Counted from the first letter of the stretch, positions 9,376-19,433 are shown. The stretch is DNA of 64,000 bases from Betaproteobacteria bacterium (GCA_016704895.1 JADIZG010000007.1:1-64000); one strand, 5' to 3'. Numbers and translations: made by a program. Notes: generated by a model not told the origin, from the letters alone.

Positions 9376-10962
9376 CTACTTCTCCTCGAGGTAGTCGTCG
9401 TCGACGTTGATGTCCCAGAGGTTCGCCTTGTCGGTGCGACCCGACACGATGTTGTCGACCGCGGCCTTCGCGGTCAGCATCGAGTGGTCCTGGTTGTTGT
9501 AGCGGTGCATGCCGTTGCGGCCGACGAGGAACAGGTTCGGGATCGCGTCGAGCCAGGCGCGCACGACGCCGAACTGCTCGTAGGCGCCGACGTACGCCGG
9601 GTACGCCTTCGGGACGCGGACGACGACGCCGTCGAGCACGTCGGCCGCGTAGACGATGCCGATCTGCTGCAGCTCGCGTTTCGCCAGCGCGAGCAGGCCC
9701 GCGTCGGTCTGCGACCAGAGGTCGTCGCCTTCCGCGCAGAAGTACTCGAGCCCGAGCCACACGGTCGCGGGATCAGGCACGAGCCCCGGGCTCCAGTTGT
9801 TGAAGATCTGCAGCCGGCCCAGCCGGACGTCGGGCTCCTGGATGTAGATCCAGTTGTCGGGAGGGATCGTCCCGCCCGCCGCGGATGCGCCGTTCGAGCC
9901 GATCGCGGTCTTGCGCGCGATCAGGCCGACGACGATGAAGTCGCGGTACGGGAGCCGGCGGGCGATCTCGCGCACGTCCGCAGGGGCCGGCGGATCCATG
10001 CATTCGACGAGGTCCTTCACCGGCATCGTCGAGATCGCGTAGTCGCAGCGCATCGTCTCGACCGCGCCCGAGTCGCCGACGCGCACGTCGACGGCGACGA
10101 CCCGGCCGCCGGAGAGCTCGATGCGCTCGACGCGGCGGTTCATCGCGATCGAGCCGCCGCGCTCGCGCACCTGCCGCGCGACCTCCTCCCAGAGCTGCCC
10201 GGGGCCGAACTTCGGATAGAGGAAACGCTCGATCAGGCTCGTGTGCGCGGTCTTCGGCGCGAGGCCCACCGCACGACTGACCGCGTGAACGACGGCGCGC
10301 GTGAGCGACAGCCCCTTGATGCGCTGCGCGCCCCACGCAGCGCTGATCCCGGTGCAGGGGACGCCCCAGACCTTCTCGGTGTACGACTTGAAGAACGTCT
10401 CGTAGAGCTGCCGCCCGAAGCGGTTGACGAGGAAGTCCTCGAGATTGCGCTCGGGGCGACGCGGGAACGCCTGGGCGGCGAGGTAGCTCAGTCCCGCGCG
10501 CACCGATCGGAACACGCCCAGGTTGACGATCGTGCGGACGTCGAGCCGGATCGGGTAGTCGAAGAAGCGCCGGCGGTGGTAGATCCGCGACAATCGGTTC
10601 CGCACCAGCATCATCCGGTCGGGATCCGCGAGGTCGCCGGCACCCGGCGCGGGGAGGTCCAGGTCGCGGTGTCGCGCCCGGTAGGCGAGCCGGATGCGCT
10701 CGCCTTCGCCCGACGCGGCCGGGTCGATCGGCAGGATCTCCTGCCACCAGTCCATCACCCAGTCCGAGCGAGAGAAGAACCGGTGCCCGCCGAGGTCCAT
10801 GCGGAAGCCGCGGTAGTTCACGGTTCGGGAGAGCCCGCCCACCGTGTCGCTCGCCTCGACGACGAGGGGCGCGACGTCGCTGTTCCGCAGAAGCTCGAGC
10901 GCCGCGGTGAGGCCCGCGGGGCCCGCGCCGACGATGACCGCACTGGGAGGAAAGGTTGCCAT
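9376..10962 (-). CDS. FAD/NAD(P)-binding flavoprotein, UDP-galactopyranose mutase/protoporphyrinogen-oxidase-like
   Basis: The protein has 528 residues, with its ATG at 10962 preceded by AGGAAAGG on the coding strand. The N-terminal dinucleotide-binding motif is VIVGAGPAGLTAALELL, followed by GGLSRTVNYRGFRMDLGGHRFF, typical of the UGM-like amine-oxidase superfamily. The conserved tail is NLFLVGRNGMHRYNNQDHSMLTA, where FAD is contacted. Relatives are frequent in capsule and exopolysaccharide loci, where they may rearrange nucleotide sugars. The neighbouring glycosyltransferases support such a role. The gene starts the accessory block that separates lnt from glyQ and is read opposite to both. 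The substrate cannot be told from the sequence. Confidence 0.82.
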   Translation of the reverse strand: MATFPPSAVIVGAGPAGLTAALELLRNSDVAPLVVEASDTVGGLSRTVNYRGFRMDLGGHRFFSRSDWVMDWWQEILPIDPAASGEGERIRLAYRARHRDLDLPAPGAGDLADPDRMMLVRNRLSRIYHRRRFFDYPIRLDVRTIVNLGVFRSVRAGLSYLAAQAFPRRPERNLEDFLVNRFGRQLYETFFKSYTEKVWGVPCTGISAAWGAQRIKGLSLTRAVVHAVSRAVGLAPKTAHTSLIERFLYPKFGPGQLWEEVARQVRERGGSIAMNRRVERIELSGGRVVAVDVRVGDSGAVETMRCDYAISTMPVKDLVECMDPPAPADVREIARRLPYRDFIVVGLIARKTAIGSNGASAAGGTIPPDNWIYIQEPDVRLGRLQIFNNWSPGLVPDPATVWLGLEYFCAEGDDLWSQTDAGLLALAKRELQQIGIVYAADVLDGVVVRVPKAYPAYVGAYEQFGVVRAWLDAIPNLFLVGRNGMHRYNNQDHSMLTAKAAVDNIVSGRTDKANLWDINVDDDYLEEK

Positions 10963-11113
10963 GGGAGCCCGGGAACGTCGCGCAGTATATCGGCGGCGGC
11001 GTGCGCCGCTTCGCGAGGACCGCCGATTCGAGCCACGGCGCGGGCGAATGGCGAGCGCCGGGCGGCAGTGTTAGTCTCGCCCGGCGAGCGTCGTCCCCAC
11101 TTCCGCCCACCGC

Positions 11114-12310
11114 TTGAGCAGCGCCAGCGCACCGAACGCAACACCCCGCCTTGGTCGATGGGCCGGCGTGGCCGCGCTCTTCGCGGCTTCGCTCGTCGCC
11201 GCGTTCGCGATCGCCGTGGCGCTCAACGCCGGGCCGCGCCTCCACGGGACGCCGGCGTCGATCGACGTGCCGGGCAGCGCGATGCACGCCCCCAAGGGCC
11301 GCGCCCGCGTCGAGGGATCGACGATCGTGCTCAACGCCCTCGGGGCCGACGGCGTGGGGCTGATCGTCGCGCCCGTCGCCGCATTCGACGCCGACGAGTA
11401 CTCGCGCGTGACGTGGCACATCGCCTCGGAGGCGGCGCGCGGCACCGACCTGCTGATGGTCTGGCGCACCCGCGAGCAGCCGGCACGCACGCACACCGCA
11501 TCGATCGACTGGTCGCGCGGCCCGGCCACGGTGGATCTGTCGCGCGACCCGGACTGGTCGGGCTCGATCCAGGGCGTCGCGCTCGCCGTCCGCGGCCAGT
11601 TGCCGGTGCCGCTGGCGATCGCCGGGTTCTCGGCCCGCTCGAACGCGTGGGACGCCACCGCTGCCGACACCGTCGGGCAGTGGCTCGAGTGGCCGCGCAC
11701 CGGCGGGCGGATGATGGTCACGCAGATGAGCGACGAGGCGCGACACGTCGCGCCGATCCTCGCGGTCGTGGCAGCGGGTGTCGCGCTGGGGGTCGCGTTC
11801 CTGATCTTCCGGGCGCGCAGGCGCAGCGAGCCGGTCGCGGCGTGGGCGATAGCGGCACTGTTCCTGGCGGGCTGGCTGGTCGTCGACCTCCGGTGGCAGA
11901 CGATCCTCTGGCGCCAGCACGCGGCGACCGTCGCGCAGTTCGCCGGCAAGTCGCTCGACGAGCAGTACATGGCCGACGTCGACGCCCCGATCTTCGACGT
12001 CGCGCGCAAGATCCGCGACGCGAAGCGCGCCCGCGGCGGGCGCATCCTCGTGCTCTCGGACAGCGCCCATCTGGGCACCCGCGTCGGCTGGTTCCTCTAC
12101 CCGGAGAACGTCTTCTACGGGCCGCGACCCCGCGACCCGGCCCCTGCGCCCGACCGGCTGCGCCCCGGCGACCAGGTCGTCCTGCTGCTGTTCCGGGGCA
12201 TCCAGTGGGACGCGACGCGCGGGATGCTCGTCTGGGCCGACGGCCGCACGCGGGCGGCGCGCGAGATCCTGTCGGACGGCCCCGACTTCGCGATGGTCGA
12301 AGTCCTGTGA
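11114..12310 (+). CDS. Membrane protein of unknown function in the glycan locus
   Basis: The protein has 398 residues from a TTG. I do not recognise the family. One transmembrane helix is at about residues 17-40, followed by a probable periplasmic beta-rich domain (about 41-205). Two close helices follow at about 210-232 and 240-259, then a C-terminal soluble domain of about 140 residues. The middle domain (DEYSRVTWHIASE... GVALAVRGQLPV) resembles a carbohydrate-binding-type sandwich in pattern only. The gene precedes a polytopic membrane protein by 19 bases, probably in one operon. The likely context is export or assembly of a surface polysaccharide. Confidence 0.6.
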   Translation: MSSASAPNATPRLGRWAGVAALFAASLVAAFAIAVALNAGPRLHGTPASIDVPGSAMHAPKGRARVEGSTIVLNALGADGVGLIVAPVAAFDADEYSRVTWHIASEAARGTDLLMVWRTREQPARTHTASIDWSRGPATVDLSRDPDWSGSIQGVALAVRGQLPVPLAIAGFSARSNAWDATAADTVGQWLEWPRTGGRMMVTQMSDEARHVAPILAVVAAGVALGVAFLIFRARRRSEPVAAWAIAALFLAGWLVVDLRWQTILWRQHAATVAQFAGKSLDEQYMADVDAPIFDVARKIRDAKRARGGRILVLSDSAHLGTRVGWFLYPENVFYGPRPRDPAPAPDRLRPGDQVVLLLFRGIQWDATRGMLVWADGRTRAAREILSDGPDFAMVEVL

Positions 12311-12329
12311 GAACGCGCCGGGACGAGCC

Positions 12330-13680
12330 ATGATCGACGCGATCGGCGCCATCGCGAGCGTCCTGCTGCCCTGGGTCGCGGGCACGTACGCGGTGCGTGC
12401 GCTGTGGCGCCGCGCGCCAGCCGTTCCGGGCCTCGTCGCGATCGGCTACGGCTACTTCGTCGGTGCCTTCGGCGCGACGTGGCTGATGCGGGCGCTCTCG
12501 CTCGCCGGCATCCGCTGGAGCCTCCCGACGCTCGCCGCGGCGATGCTCGTCCTCGGAGCGATCGCCTGGTGGCTGGCGCGCCGCCCGGCACCTGCGGAGG
12601 GGGCTCCGCCCGGTGTGCGCCAGGCGCTCGCCGCCGAGCCGCCGCTCCTGCGCTGGCTGTTCTGGCTCGCGCTCTCGCTCGTCGCGGTCCGGCTCGCGGG
12701 ACTGGCCGTCGACGTCGTCACCGCGCCGTTGCGCGGCTACGACCAGTGGGCCCACTGGGCGACCAAGGCGCGCGTCTGGTTCGAGCACGGCCGCATGGTG
12801 CCGTTCGTGTCGCCCGACACCTGGCTCGCGCGCGGCGACCCCTCGCTCTTCATCGACGCCAACCCCGGCCATCCGGGCACGATCCCGCTCCTGCAGGCGT
12901 GGACCGCGACCTTCCTCTCCGCGTGGAACGAGTCGCTGATCAACCTGCCGTGGATCGCGCTCTCCGTCGCGCTGCCCGTGGCCTTCTTCGCCCAGGCGCG
13001 CCTCGCGGGCGCGGGCGCGGCGCTCGCGATGGTCGCCGCGTGGCTCCTGATGACGCTGCCGGTCCTCGACGCGCACATCGCGAGCGCCGGCGCCGCCGAC
13101 GTCTTCATGGCGGCGACCTACGGCCTGGCCGCGATGGCGGCATGGCGCTGGTCGGTCACGCGCGAGGCGCCGATGGCGTGGCTCGCGCTCGTCATGGCGG
13201 TCGCGGGCGTCCTGGTCAAGGTCGAAGGCGTGCTGTGGATGGCGACGCTCGTGCCGGGCGTGGTCGTCGCGCTCAACCGGCGTGCGGGCTTCGCCCTCGC
13301 CGGCGCCGCCGCCGTCGCGTTCGCGGGCTACCTGGCCTTCGGTCCCGCGCGCCTGCCGCTGATGGGCTACGTGCTGCTCTCCCGGCCGGTCAACGTCCTC
13401 CCCGCCGTGATCGACCACGTGTTCGTGTTCGACAACTGGCACCTCGCGGCCTACGCGCTCGTCGCGCTCGTCGCGTGGCGCTGGCGCCGCCTGCTCTCGC
13501 CGCGCCTCGCGCCGATGACGATGACGATGGCCGCAGCGGTCGGGCTCGTCGTCGTCGTGTACTTCTTCACGTCGGCGGCGGGCGGCGTCGCCGACGAGAC
13601 GCTGGTCAACCGCTTCCTGCTGCATCTCGCGCCGGCGCTCGCGTTCTACGCGCTCCTCCTCTACGTCGACGGGCGCGAGC
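12330..13680 (+). CDS. Polytopic membrane protein (glycosyltransferase/polymerase-like), 3' end unresolved
   Basis: The ATG at 12330 opens about 450 residues with ten or more hydrophobic segments. An early periplasmic loop (GYDQWAHWATKARVWFEHG ... DANPGHPGTIPLLQAW) resembles the catalytic loops of GT39/GT83-like membrane glycosyltransferases, in which acidic residues contact the sugar donor. The assignment is tentative. After ...LVNRFLLHLAPALAFYALLLYVDGRE (about 13680) the frame continues with no stop into the antisense of the convergent GT2 gene, up to 14822. A stop (TAG at 13729) exists in another frame. An indel close to 13.68 kb probably hides the natural end. Confidence 0.6.
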
Positions 13681-14696
13681 GGCCGCGGCGACCAGCCCAG
13701 CCTGCAGGCGACGAACGCCGCCGACGCGTAGAGATACGCGAACTGGTGGAACAGGATCGCGCCGAGCGCGAAGACGATCCCGTTCGTGCGCAGGAACAGC
13801 GCGAACAGGTGGGCGTTCGCGGCGATCGCCGCGGCGAGGAGCGCGAACGCCAGCGCGAACGAGCCCTTGCCCGTCATCGCGACGGCGGCGGAGAGCGCGA
13901 GCGCCCACGCGAGCAGCGCGCGCAGTCGCTCGCCCATGCTGACGTTGAGCGTCGCGCGCATCGGCTGCTCCTGCATCAGGCGCGTCCACGGATAGGCGCG
14001 CTGGACGATGTCGGTGCGCAGCAGGTTCGCGAAGTGCCAGGCCTTGAGGTGCTGCCCCTGCAGCTCCGGCTCGATGAAGATCGCGTGGCCGCGCCGCCGC
14101 AGCCGCACGCCCAGCTCGACGTCCTCGATCGACGGCTCGGGGTAGCGCTCGGCGTCGAAGCCGCCGACGCTCCAGAACGCGTCGGAGCGCACCGCGCCGC
14201 AGCCCGCCCAGAAGGTCTCGGCCAAACGCTCGGAGCGGACGTGGTGGTGGCGATGAGAGAGGTTCTTGTACTGCGAGAGGAAGTTCGTCGCGGCCGGGAA
14301 CTCGTCGTAGGTGCCGAACACCGCCGCGGCGCCCGTGCGTGCCAGCGCATCCTTGAGCACCCGGGCCGCGTCGGTGTGCACGACGACGTCCGCGTCGACG
14401 AACCAGAGGACGTCGCCCGTGGCGACCTCGGCGCCGCGGTTGCGCGCGCCGCCCGGGCCGAGCCGCCCGCCCGAAGGCACGACGCGCGCCCCCGCTTCGG
14501 TCGCGATCCAGGCCGACGAGTCGGTCGAGCCGTCGTCGACGACGATCACCTCGGCGATCTCGCCGTCGAGCAGGAACGCGACGAGCGGCAGGAGGCAGCG
14601 CGCGAGCACCGCCTCGCCGTTGTAGACCGGCACGATCACGCTGATCGCGGGCGTGGCGGCGCCTCCCGGGCGTCGACCGGCCGGGGTCCCGGTCAT
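13680..14696 (-). CDS. Family 2 glycosyltransferase with C-terminal membrane segments, stop unresolved
   Basis: The ATG at 14696 overlaps the TGA of the upstream deacetylase gene (ATGA). The GT-A fold shows ISVIVPVYNGE, VIVVDDGSTDSS, GPGGARNRG, the metal-binding FVDADVV, and the acceptor-region SIEDVELGVRLRRRGH. Two or three hydrophobic segments follow (ALLAWALALSAAVAM, FALAFALLAAAIAANAHLFAL and the last ~40 residues), anchoring the enzyme in the inner membrane. The predicted C-terminus should fall near ...VACRLGWSPRPLAP. The frame runs on antisense to the convergent membrane gene, and the nearest TAG (13661-13663) is in another frame. The enzyme probably adds a sugar to a lipid-linked glycan. 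Confidence 0.8.
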
Positions 14697-15406
14697 TGCC
14701 TGCCCCCGATCGTTCGCAGCGCTCCCCGCAGGGCGAGCCAGGTGCGCGCAGCCGGTCCGTCGATTCGCCCGCGGATCGCGCCGCGCCGGAGGAAGTGGGC
14801 GTCGATGCGCGGAAGCCGGTAGCGATCGTCCGTGCCGGACAGCGCGGCGAGCCGCGTCGTGAACGCGGCGGCGTAGCGCGACGCGGCGACGCGGCGCGAC
14901 TCCGCATCGCAGCGCCCGTAGGGATACGCGAAATAGCGCGGGCGACGCCCGACGCGGCGCGCGATCGCGTCGTCCGCGCGTTCGCACTCGTCCGCGACGC
15001 GCGCGTCGTCGAGCCCGCGCAGGTCGGGATGGCCGTGCGTGTGCGACTCGATCGCCACGCCGTGCCGATGCAGCCGCACGACGCCCTCCCAGTCCAGAGG
15101 CGAAACCGCGGGCATGCGCGCCGCTGGGCTCAGGTCTCCGTCCACCCACCCGGTGCAGAGGAACAGGTGCGCGGGCGCGGCGGCGGCCGCGAGCACCGGC
15201 AGCGCGGCGGTCAGCACGCTCGCGCAGCCGTCGTCGAACACGAGCGCGACGCCGGGCCCGGCCCCCGGCGCGAGCAGCGCGTCCAGGCCGACGATCGGGA
15301 GCCCGCGCGCCGCGATCGACCGGAGCAGCGATTCGAACGCGGCGACCGGGTAGGCGAGCGGTCCCGGATCGTCGCCCAGGTGGTGGAACGTGATGACGGC
15401 ACGCAT
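14693..15406 (-). CDS. Polysaccharide deacetylase (NodB/CE4 family)
   Basis: The protein has 237 residues with its ATG at 15406. CE4 motifs are in order: VFDDG at residues 56-60 (motif 1, catalytic and metal Asp), SHTHGHPDL at 121-129 (motif 2, metal His pair) and YFAYPYGRCD at 158-167 (motif 3). No signal peptide is seen, so it may act in the cytoplasm or at the membrane face. It lies in a three-gene minus-strand operon GT4 - deacetylase - GT2 (8 bases and an ATGA overlap between genes), suggesting that it de-N-acetylates the sugar product of these transferases. Confidence 0.85.
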   Translation of the reverse strand: MRAVITFHHLGDDPGPLAYPVAAFESLLRSIAARGLPIVGLDALLAPGAGPGVALVFDDGCASVLTAALPVLAAAAAPAHLFLCTGWVDGDLSPAARMPAVSPLDWEGVVRLHRHGVAIESHTHGHPDLRGLDDARVADECERADDAIARRVGRRPRYFAYPYGRCDAESRRVAASRYAAAFTTRLAALSGTDDRYRLPRIDAHFLRRGAIRGRIDGPAARTWLALRGALRTIGGRQ

Positions 15407-15414
15407 CCGCGATC

Positions 15415-16620
15415 CTAGCGCGCGAGGCGCGTCTCGACGAGCGCGAGGTAGTCGGCGACGTGCCGCGACTCCGTGTACCGGGACCGCCAGGCCAAGCGTG
15501 CGCGCCGCCCGAGCTCGTCCCGCAGCGAGGGATCGGTCGCGAGGCGGCGGACGGCGTCGCCCAGGCCGGCCATGTCGCGACAGACGATGCCGCCGCCCGC
15601 GTCGAGGACGATCTCGCCGCATCCGCCGGCATCCAGCGCCAGGACCGGTGTTCCGAAGGCGAACGACTCGACCACGGCGAGCCCGAAGCTCTCCGGCGCG
15701 AGCGACGGCACGATCGTCGCGGTCGCGCCCGCGTAGAGCGCCGGCAGCGCCGCCTCGTCGACGGCTCCGGCGAACCGGACGTTGGACGCTCGCGCGAACT
15801 CGCGGGCCAGCGCCTCCCTCGAATCGCCGTCGCCCGCGACCGTCAGCTCGAACGCGGGCAGGCCCGCGAACAGCTCGACGAGCGCACGCACGCCCTTCGA
15901 CGCGGTGATCCTGCCGACGTAGAGGAAGCGCGGCCGCTGCGGCGGCGCGCCCTCGGCACCGTCGAAGCGCGAGTAGAGCGGAAGCACCTCGATCGGACGG
16001 TCGATGCCGCTTTCACGATGCCTGCGCGCCGACCAGCGGCTCGGCGCGAGCAGCACGTCGACGTGCGCGAGCGCACGCGGCAACGCGTCGCCGTATCGCC
16101 AGAGCTGCGGCGGACGGCGCGAGCGCAGGCAGCACGTGAAGCACGTCGGCCGGTCGCAGGCGCGTTCGCCGTTCTTCCAGAGGACGTGGGTCGGGCAGAC
16201 GAGCCAATGGTCGTGAAGCGTCAGGAGCTTCGCGCGGGCGCGCGCCATGCCGAGCACGGCCGGCCCGCCGATCAGCGAGACGTTGTGGTAGTGGACGACG
16301 TCGAAGCCGCGGTCGAGGACGGACGCGAGCGCCGCCCGGATCGGGCCGGGCGTGCCCGTCTGGTGCCCCCAGAGCGACGACCACCGCCCGAACGGGCTCC
16401 GGAGCCGATGGACGACGACGCCGTCATCGTCGCCGTCCCCGGGGTCGCCGGCGGCCGGCGGGCGGGCGCTCCCGCCGGCCGCTACGTAAGCGTCCTCCGA
16501 GCAGACGACCTCGACGTGGTGGCCTGCGCGCGCGAGCGCGCGCGACAGCGCCTGCACGTAGACCGCGTCCCCGCCGAAATGGCGCGGCGGATAGAACGTC
16601 GTGACCATGCAGAAGCGCAT
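15415..16620 (-). CDS. Family 4 glycosyltransferase with a cysteine-rich insert
   Basis: The protein has 401 residues. The ATG at 16620 gives MRFCMVTTFYPPRHFGGDAVYVQAL, a typical GT4 N-terminus with a glycine-rich donor loop. The C-terminal GT-B half has FLYVGRITASKGV and the retaining-transferase motif PESFGLAVVE with FGTPV. A cysteine cluster, CPTHVLWKNGERACDRPTCF followed by TCC, sits in the N-terminal half. Similar C-rich inserts occur in several bacterial surface-glycan GT4 enzymes and could bind metal. It is first in the minus-strand operon and is divergent from the P450 gene. Upstream AUGs exist in frame, but this one fits the domain. Confidence 0.83.
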   Translation of the reverse strand: MRFCMVTTFYPPRHFGGDAVYVQALSRALARAGHHVEVVCSEDAYVAAGGSARPPAAGDPGDGDDDGVVVHRLRSPFGRWSSLWGHQTGTPGPIRAALASVLDRGFDVVHYHNVSLIGGPAVLGMARARAKLLTLHDHWLVCPTHVLWKNGERACDRPTCFTCCLRSRRPPQLWRYGDALPRALAHVDVLLAPSRWSARRHRESGIDRPIEVLPLYSRFDGAEGAPPQRPRFLYVGRITASKGVRALVELFAGLPAFELTVAGDGDSREALAREFARASNVRFAGAVDEAALPALYAGATATIVPSLAPESFGLAVVESFAFGTPVLALDAGGCGEIVLDAGGGIVCRDMAGLGDAVRRLATDPSLRDELGRRARLAWRSRYTESRHVADYLALVETRLAR

Positions 16621-16828
16621 CGGGACTCGTTCCGGAGCACGACGGACAGGCTCTGCGAGGTCGGCAGCCCTCGCGCCGGCATCATGCCAGAGGCGGGCTC
16701 GGCACACTCCCGCTTGCGCGACCCGCGTCCGAAACGGGAAACTGGGTGTCCTGTCCGGGTCGGGGCCCTCCGGGCTCCCGCCGCGACCACGGATCCCGGC
16801 ACGCCAGGAGGGTGGAGCCATCGCAACG

Positions 16829-18405
16829 TTGCTTCCGATCGCGGAGTTCGCCGTCCTCGCGCTGGCCGCCTCCCTCGCGCTCCGGCTGCTCGCGAAGCCG
16901 CCCCTGCGCCGCGATGCCGCCGCCCATCCGGCGCTCGCGCTCGCCGTCGGCGCTGCGCTCGCGACAGCGGCAGCGGTGGTGGCGTGGTCGGCGGCGACGT
17001 GGCCCCTCGTCCGCCATGTCGCAGCGGGACTCGCCCTCGCGACGATGCTCGCGCTGGCATGGCGCGCGCGCCCGGACTACGGCGCCGGGCGCGGCTGGCC
17101 GCCGGGGTCGCTCGGCCTCGCGGCATCGCTCGACGCCATCGACGACCGGCGCTACTACCGCGACCAGGCCGCGCGGCACGGGCCGGTGTTCAAGATGAGC
17201 CAGTTCGGGCGGCCGGTGGCGTGCGTCGTCGGCCACGAGCGCTCCCGCCGCATCCTCTCCGACCATGCGGATGCGCTCGTCCCCGCGACGCTGCCCTACA
17301 ACCGCCTGCTCACCAAGGGCGTGCTGCGCTACATGACCGGCGCCGACCACCGGCAGGAGGCGCCGGTGTTCCGGGCGGTGTTCGCGAAGATGGACGTCGC
17401 CGGCGCCGAGGCGACGGTGCGCGCGTCGCTGCGCCGCGAGCTCGCCGCGCTGGCCGCCGCGTCGCAGCGCGACCCCGGCGGCGCGTACGCGCGCGACGCG
17501 TTCCACCGCTGGCTCGTCGGCGCGATCGCCCGCCTGTTCCTCGGCATCGAGCCCCGCGACGCGCGCGTGGCGACGATCTCGCGGCTGCTGCCGCTGCTCG
17601 CGTTCCACCGCGCCGGCGGACGCGCCTGGCGGCGCGACATGCTGGCTGGCGTGGCAGGGCTCGCCGAAGTCGTGCGAGAGATCGCGCGCGAGGCCGCGGC
17701 CGGTTCGCCGAGCGTGGCCGGCGGCACCGCGCTGAGCCTGCTGGCGGCGTCCGACGACTCCGCGCTCGAGTCGCCGGCGCGCGTCGAGAACTTCGTGATG
17801 ATCTTCCGGATCGCGTCGAACGACCTCACCGGGCTCCTCGACTGGATCTTCCTGTTCCTCGGCGACGCGCCGCCATGGCGCGACGCCGTGCGCGCCCACG
17901 GCCGGACCGCCGGCGGGCCCGCGACCGCGCCGCCGCTCGACCCCGCGACCTGCGTCGTGATGGAGACGCTGCGCCTCGAGCAGAGCGAGTTCCTCTACCG
18001 TCGCGTCGCGAAGCCATTCGAGGTCGACGGATACACGGTCCCGGCCGGATGGATCCTGCGCCTGTGCGTCAACGAGGCGCATCGCGACCCGTCGGTGTTC
18101 GAGGATCCCGACCGTTTCGATCCCGCGCGCTTCCGCGACCGCGCGTGGAGCCGCAACGAATACTCGCCGTTCGGCGGGCACACGCACGGCTGCATGGGCG
18201 CGCACCTCGCGCACTTCCTCGGCCGCATCTTCGTCGAGGAGCTCGCGATCGGGTTCGACTGGACCGTCGTGCGCGATGGCCCGCTCGAACGCGGCAGCCG
18301 CCACCGCGATCACTGGCGGCCGAGCGCGCTCAAGCGCGTCGTGATGCGGCCGCGCGACGACGCACCGCGGCCGCCGGCGCCGGTCGAGGCGATCGGGCCG
18401 CCTGA
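16829..18405 (+). CDS. Membrane-anchored cytochrome P450 (3' end unresolved)
   Basis: Two to three N-terminal hydrophobic segments (about residues 1-75) are followed by a full P450 fold. An I-helix-like IASNDLTGLL, the K-helix ExxR (METLRLEQ) and the heme loop YSPFGGHTHGCMGAHLA, with the ligand Cys at about 455, are present. P450s use O2 and a redox partner to hydroxylate lipids, sterols or other small molecules. No ferredoxin or reductase lies nearby. The start is uncertain. A strong AGGAGGG at 16806-16812 points to ATC (16820) or TTG (16829). The frame has no stop after the domain: it reads through glyQ out of frame and into glyS. The nearest stop (TGA 18403) needs a frame change. The gene sits between the glycan genes and glyQ. 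Confidence 0.8.
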
Positions 18406-18515
18406 CGCGTCCGCGCGCCGGTTTTCCCGCCGCCGGCCGGGTGCGCCGCGCCCAGCCGGTAGAATGACGGCCTCGATCCACGTCCGTCGGTGCCCCGGCG
18501 CCGGACCTCCAGCCG

Positions 18516-19433
18516 ATGCTCACGTTCCAGCAAGTGATCCTCCGCCTCCAGGAGTACTGGGGCTCGCGCGGCTGCGCGCTGCTGCAGCCCTACGACATGG
18601 AGGTCGGCGCCGGCACCTCGCACACCGCCACGTTCCTGCGCGCGCTCGGCCCCGAGCCGTGGCGCGCCGCCTACGTGCAGCCGTCGCGCCGCCCGAAGGA
18701 CGGCCGCTACGGCGAGAACCCGAACCGCCTGTTCCAGCACCACCAGTTCCAGGTCGTGCTGAAGCCCGCGCCGGCCGACATCCTCGACCTGTACCTCGGC
18801 TCGCTCGAGGCGCTGGGCTTCGACCTGAAGGCGAACGACGTGCGCTTCGTCGAGGACGACTGGGAGAACCCGACGCTGGGCGCCTGGGGGCTCGGCTGGG
18901 AGGTGTGGCTGAACGGGATGGAGATCACGCAGTTCACGTACTTCCAGCAGGTCGGCAGCCTCGACTGCAACCCGATCACCGGCGAGATCACCTACGGCCT
19001 CGAGCGCATGTCGATGTACCTGCAGAACGTCGAGTCCGTGTTCGACCTCGCCTACACCGACACGATGCGCTACGGCGACGTGTTCCTGCAGAACGAGGTC
19101 GAGCAGTCGCGCTACGCGCTCGACGAGTCCGACGCGACGATGCTCTTCGCCCAGTTCGCCACCTGCGAGGGCGAGGCGAAGCGCCTGCTCGAGGCGAAGC
19201 TGCCGCTGCCCGGCTACGAGATGATCCTGAAGGCCGCGCACACGTTCAACCTGCTCGACGCGCGCGGCGCGATCTCGGTCACCGAGCGCGCCGGCTACAT
19301 CGGCCGCATCCGGGCGCTGTCGAGGCTGGTGGCCACCGCGTACGTCGCGTCGCGCGAGGCGGCGGGCTACCCGATGCTCGCCGAGCGCGACCGGGCGAGC
19401 CTGCCCGCGCAGTACGCGAAGGCGGACGCATGA
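18516..19433 (+). CDS. glyQ: Glycine--tRNA ligase alpha subunit
   Basis: The protein has 305 residues from an ATG. It is the class II catalytic alpha subunit of the bacterial alpha2beta2 glycyl-tRNA synthetase. The family opening MLTFQQVILRLQEYWGSRGC, the ATP-site AYVQPSRRPKDGRYGENPNR and the glycine-site ITYGLERMSMYLQ are all intact. The TGA overlaps the glyS ATG (ATGA), so the two are translationally coupled. Length is normal. Confidence 0.97.
   Translation: MLTFQQVILRLQEYWGSRGCALLQPYDMEVGAGTSHTATFLRALGPEPWRAAYVQPSRRPKDGRYGENPNRLFQHHQFQVVLKPAPADILDLYLGSLEALGFDLKANDVRFVEDDWENPTLGAWGLGWEVWLNGMEITQFTYFQQVGSLDCNPITGEITYGLERMSMYLQNVESVFDLAYTDTMRYGDVFLQNEVEQSRYALDESDATMLFAQFATCEGEAKRLLEAKLPLPGYEMILKAAHTFNLLDARGAISVTERAGYIGRIRALSRLVATAYVASREAAGYPMLAERDRASLPAQYAKADA

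Noticed and set aside
11718..15632. A single 1304-codon protein combining deacetylase-like and GT2 sequence
   Set aside because: Only the GT2 part (from 14696) is protein-like. The flanks are shadows of the deacetylase gene and of the convergent membrane gene.
9376..18405. Integrative element or prophage carrying the glycan block
   Set aside because: No integrase, transposase, tRNA target or flanking direct repeats are seen. Only a REP-like pair marks one edge.
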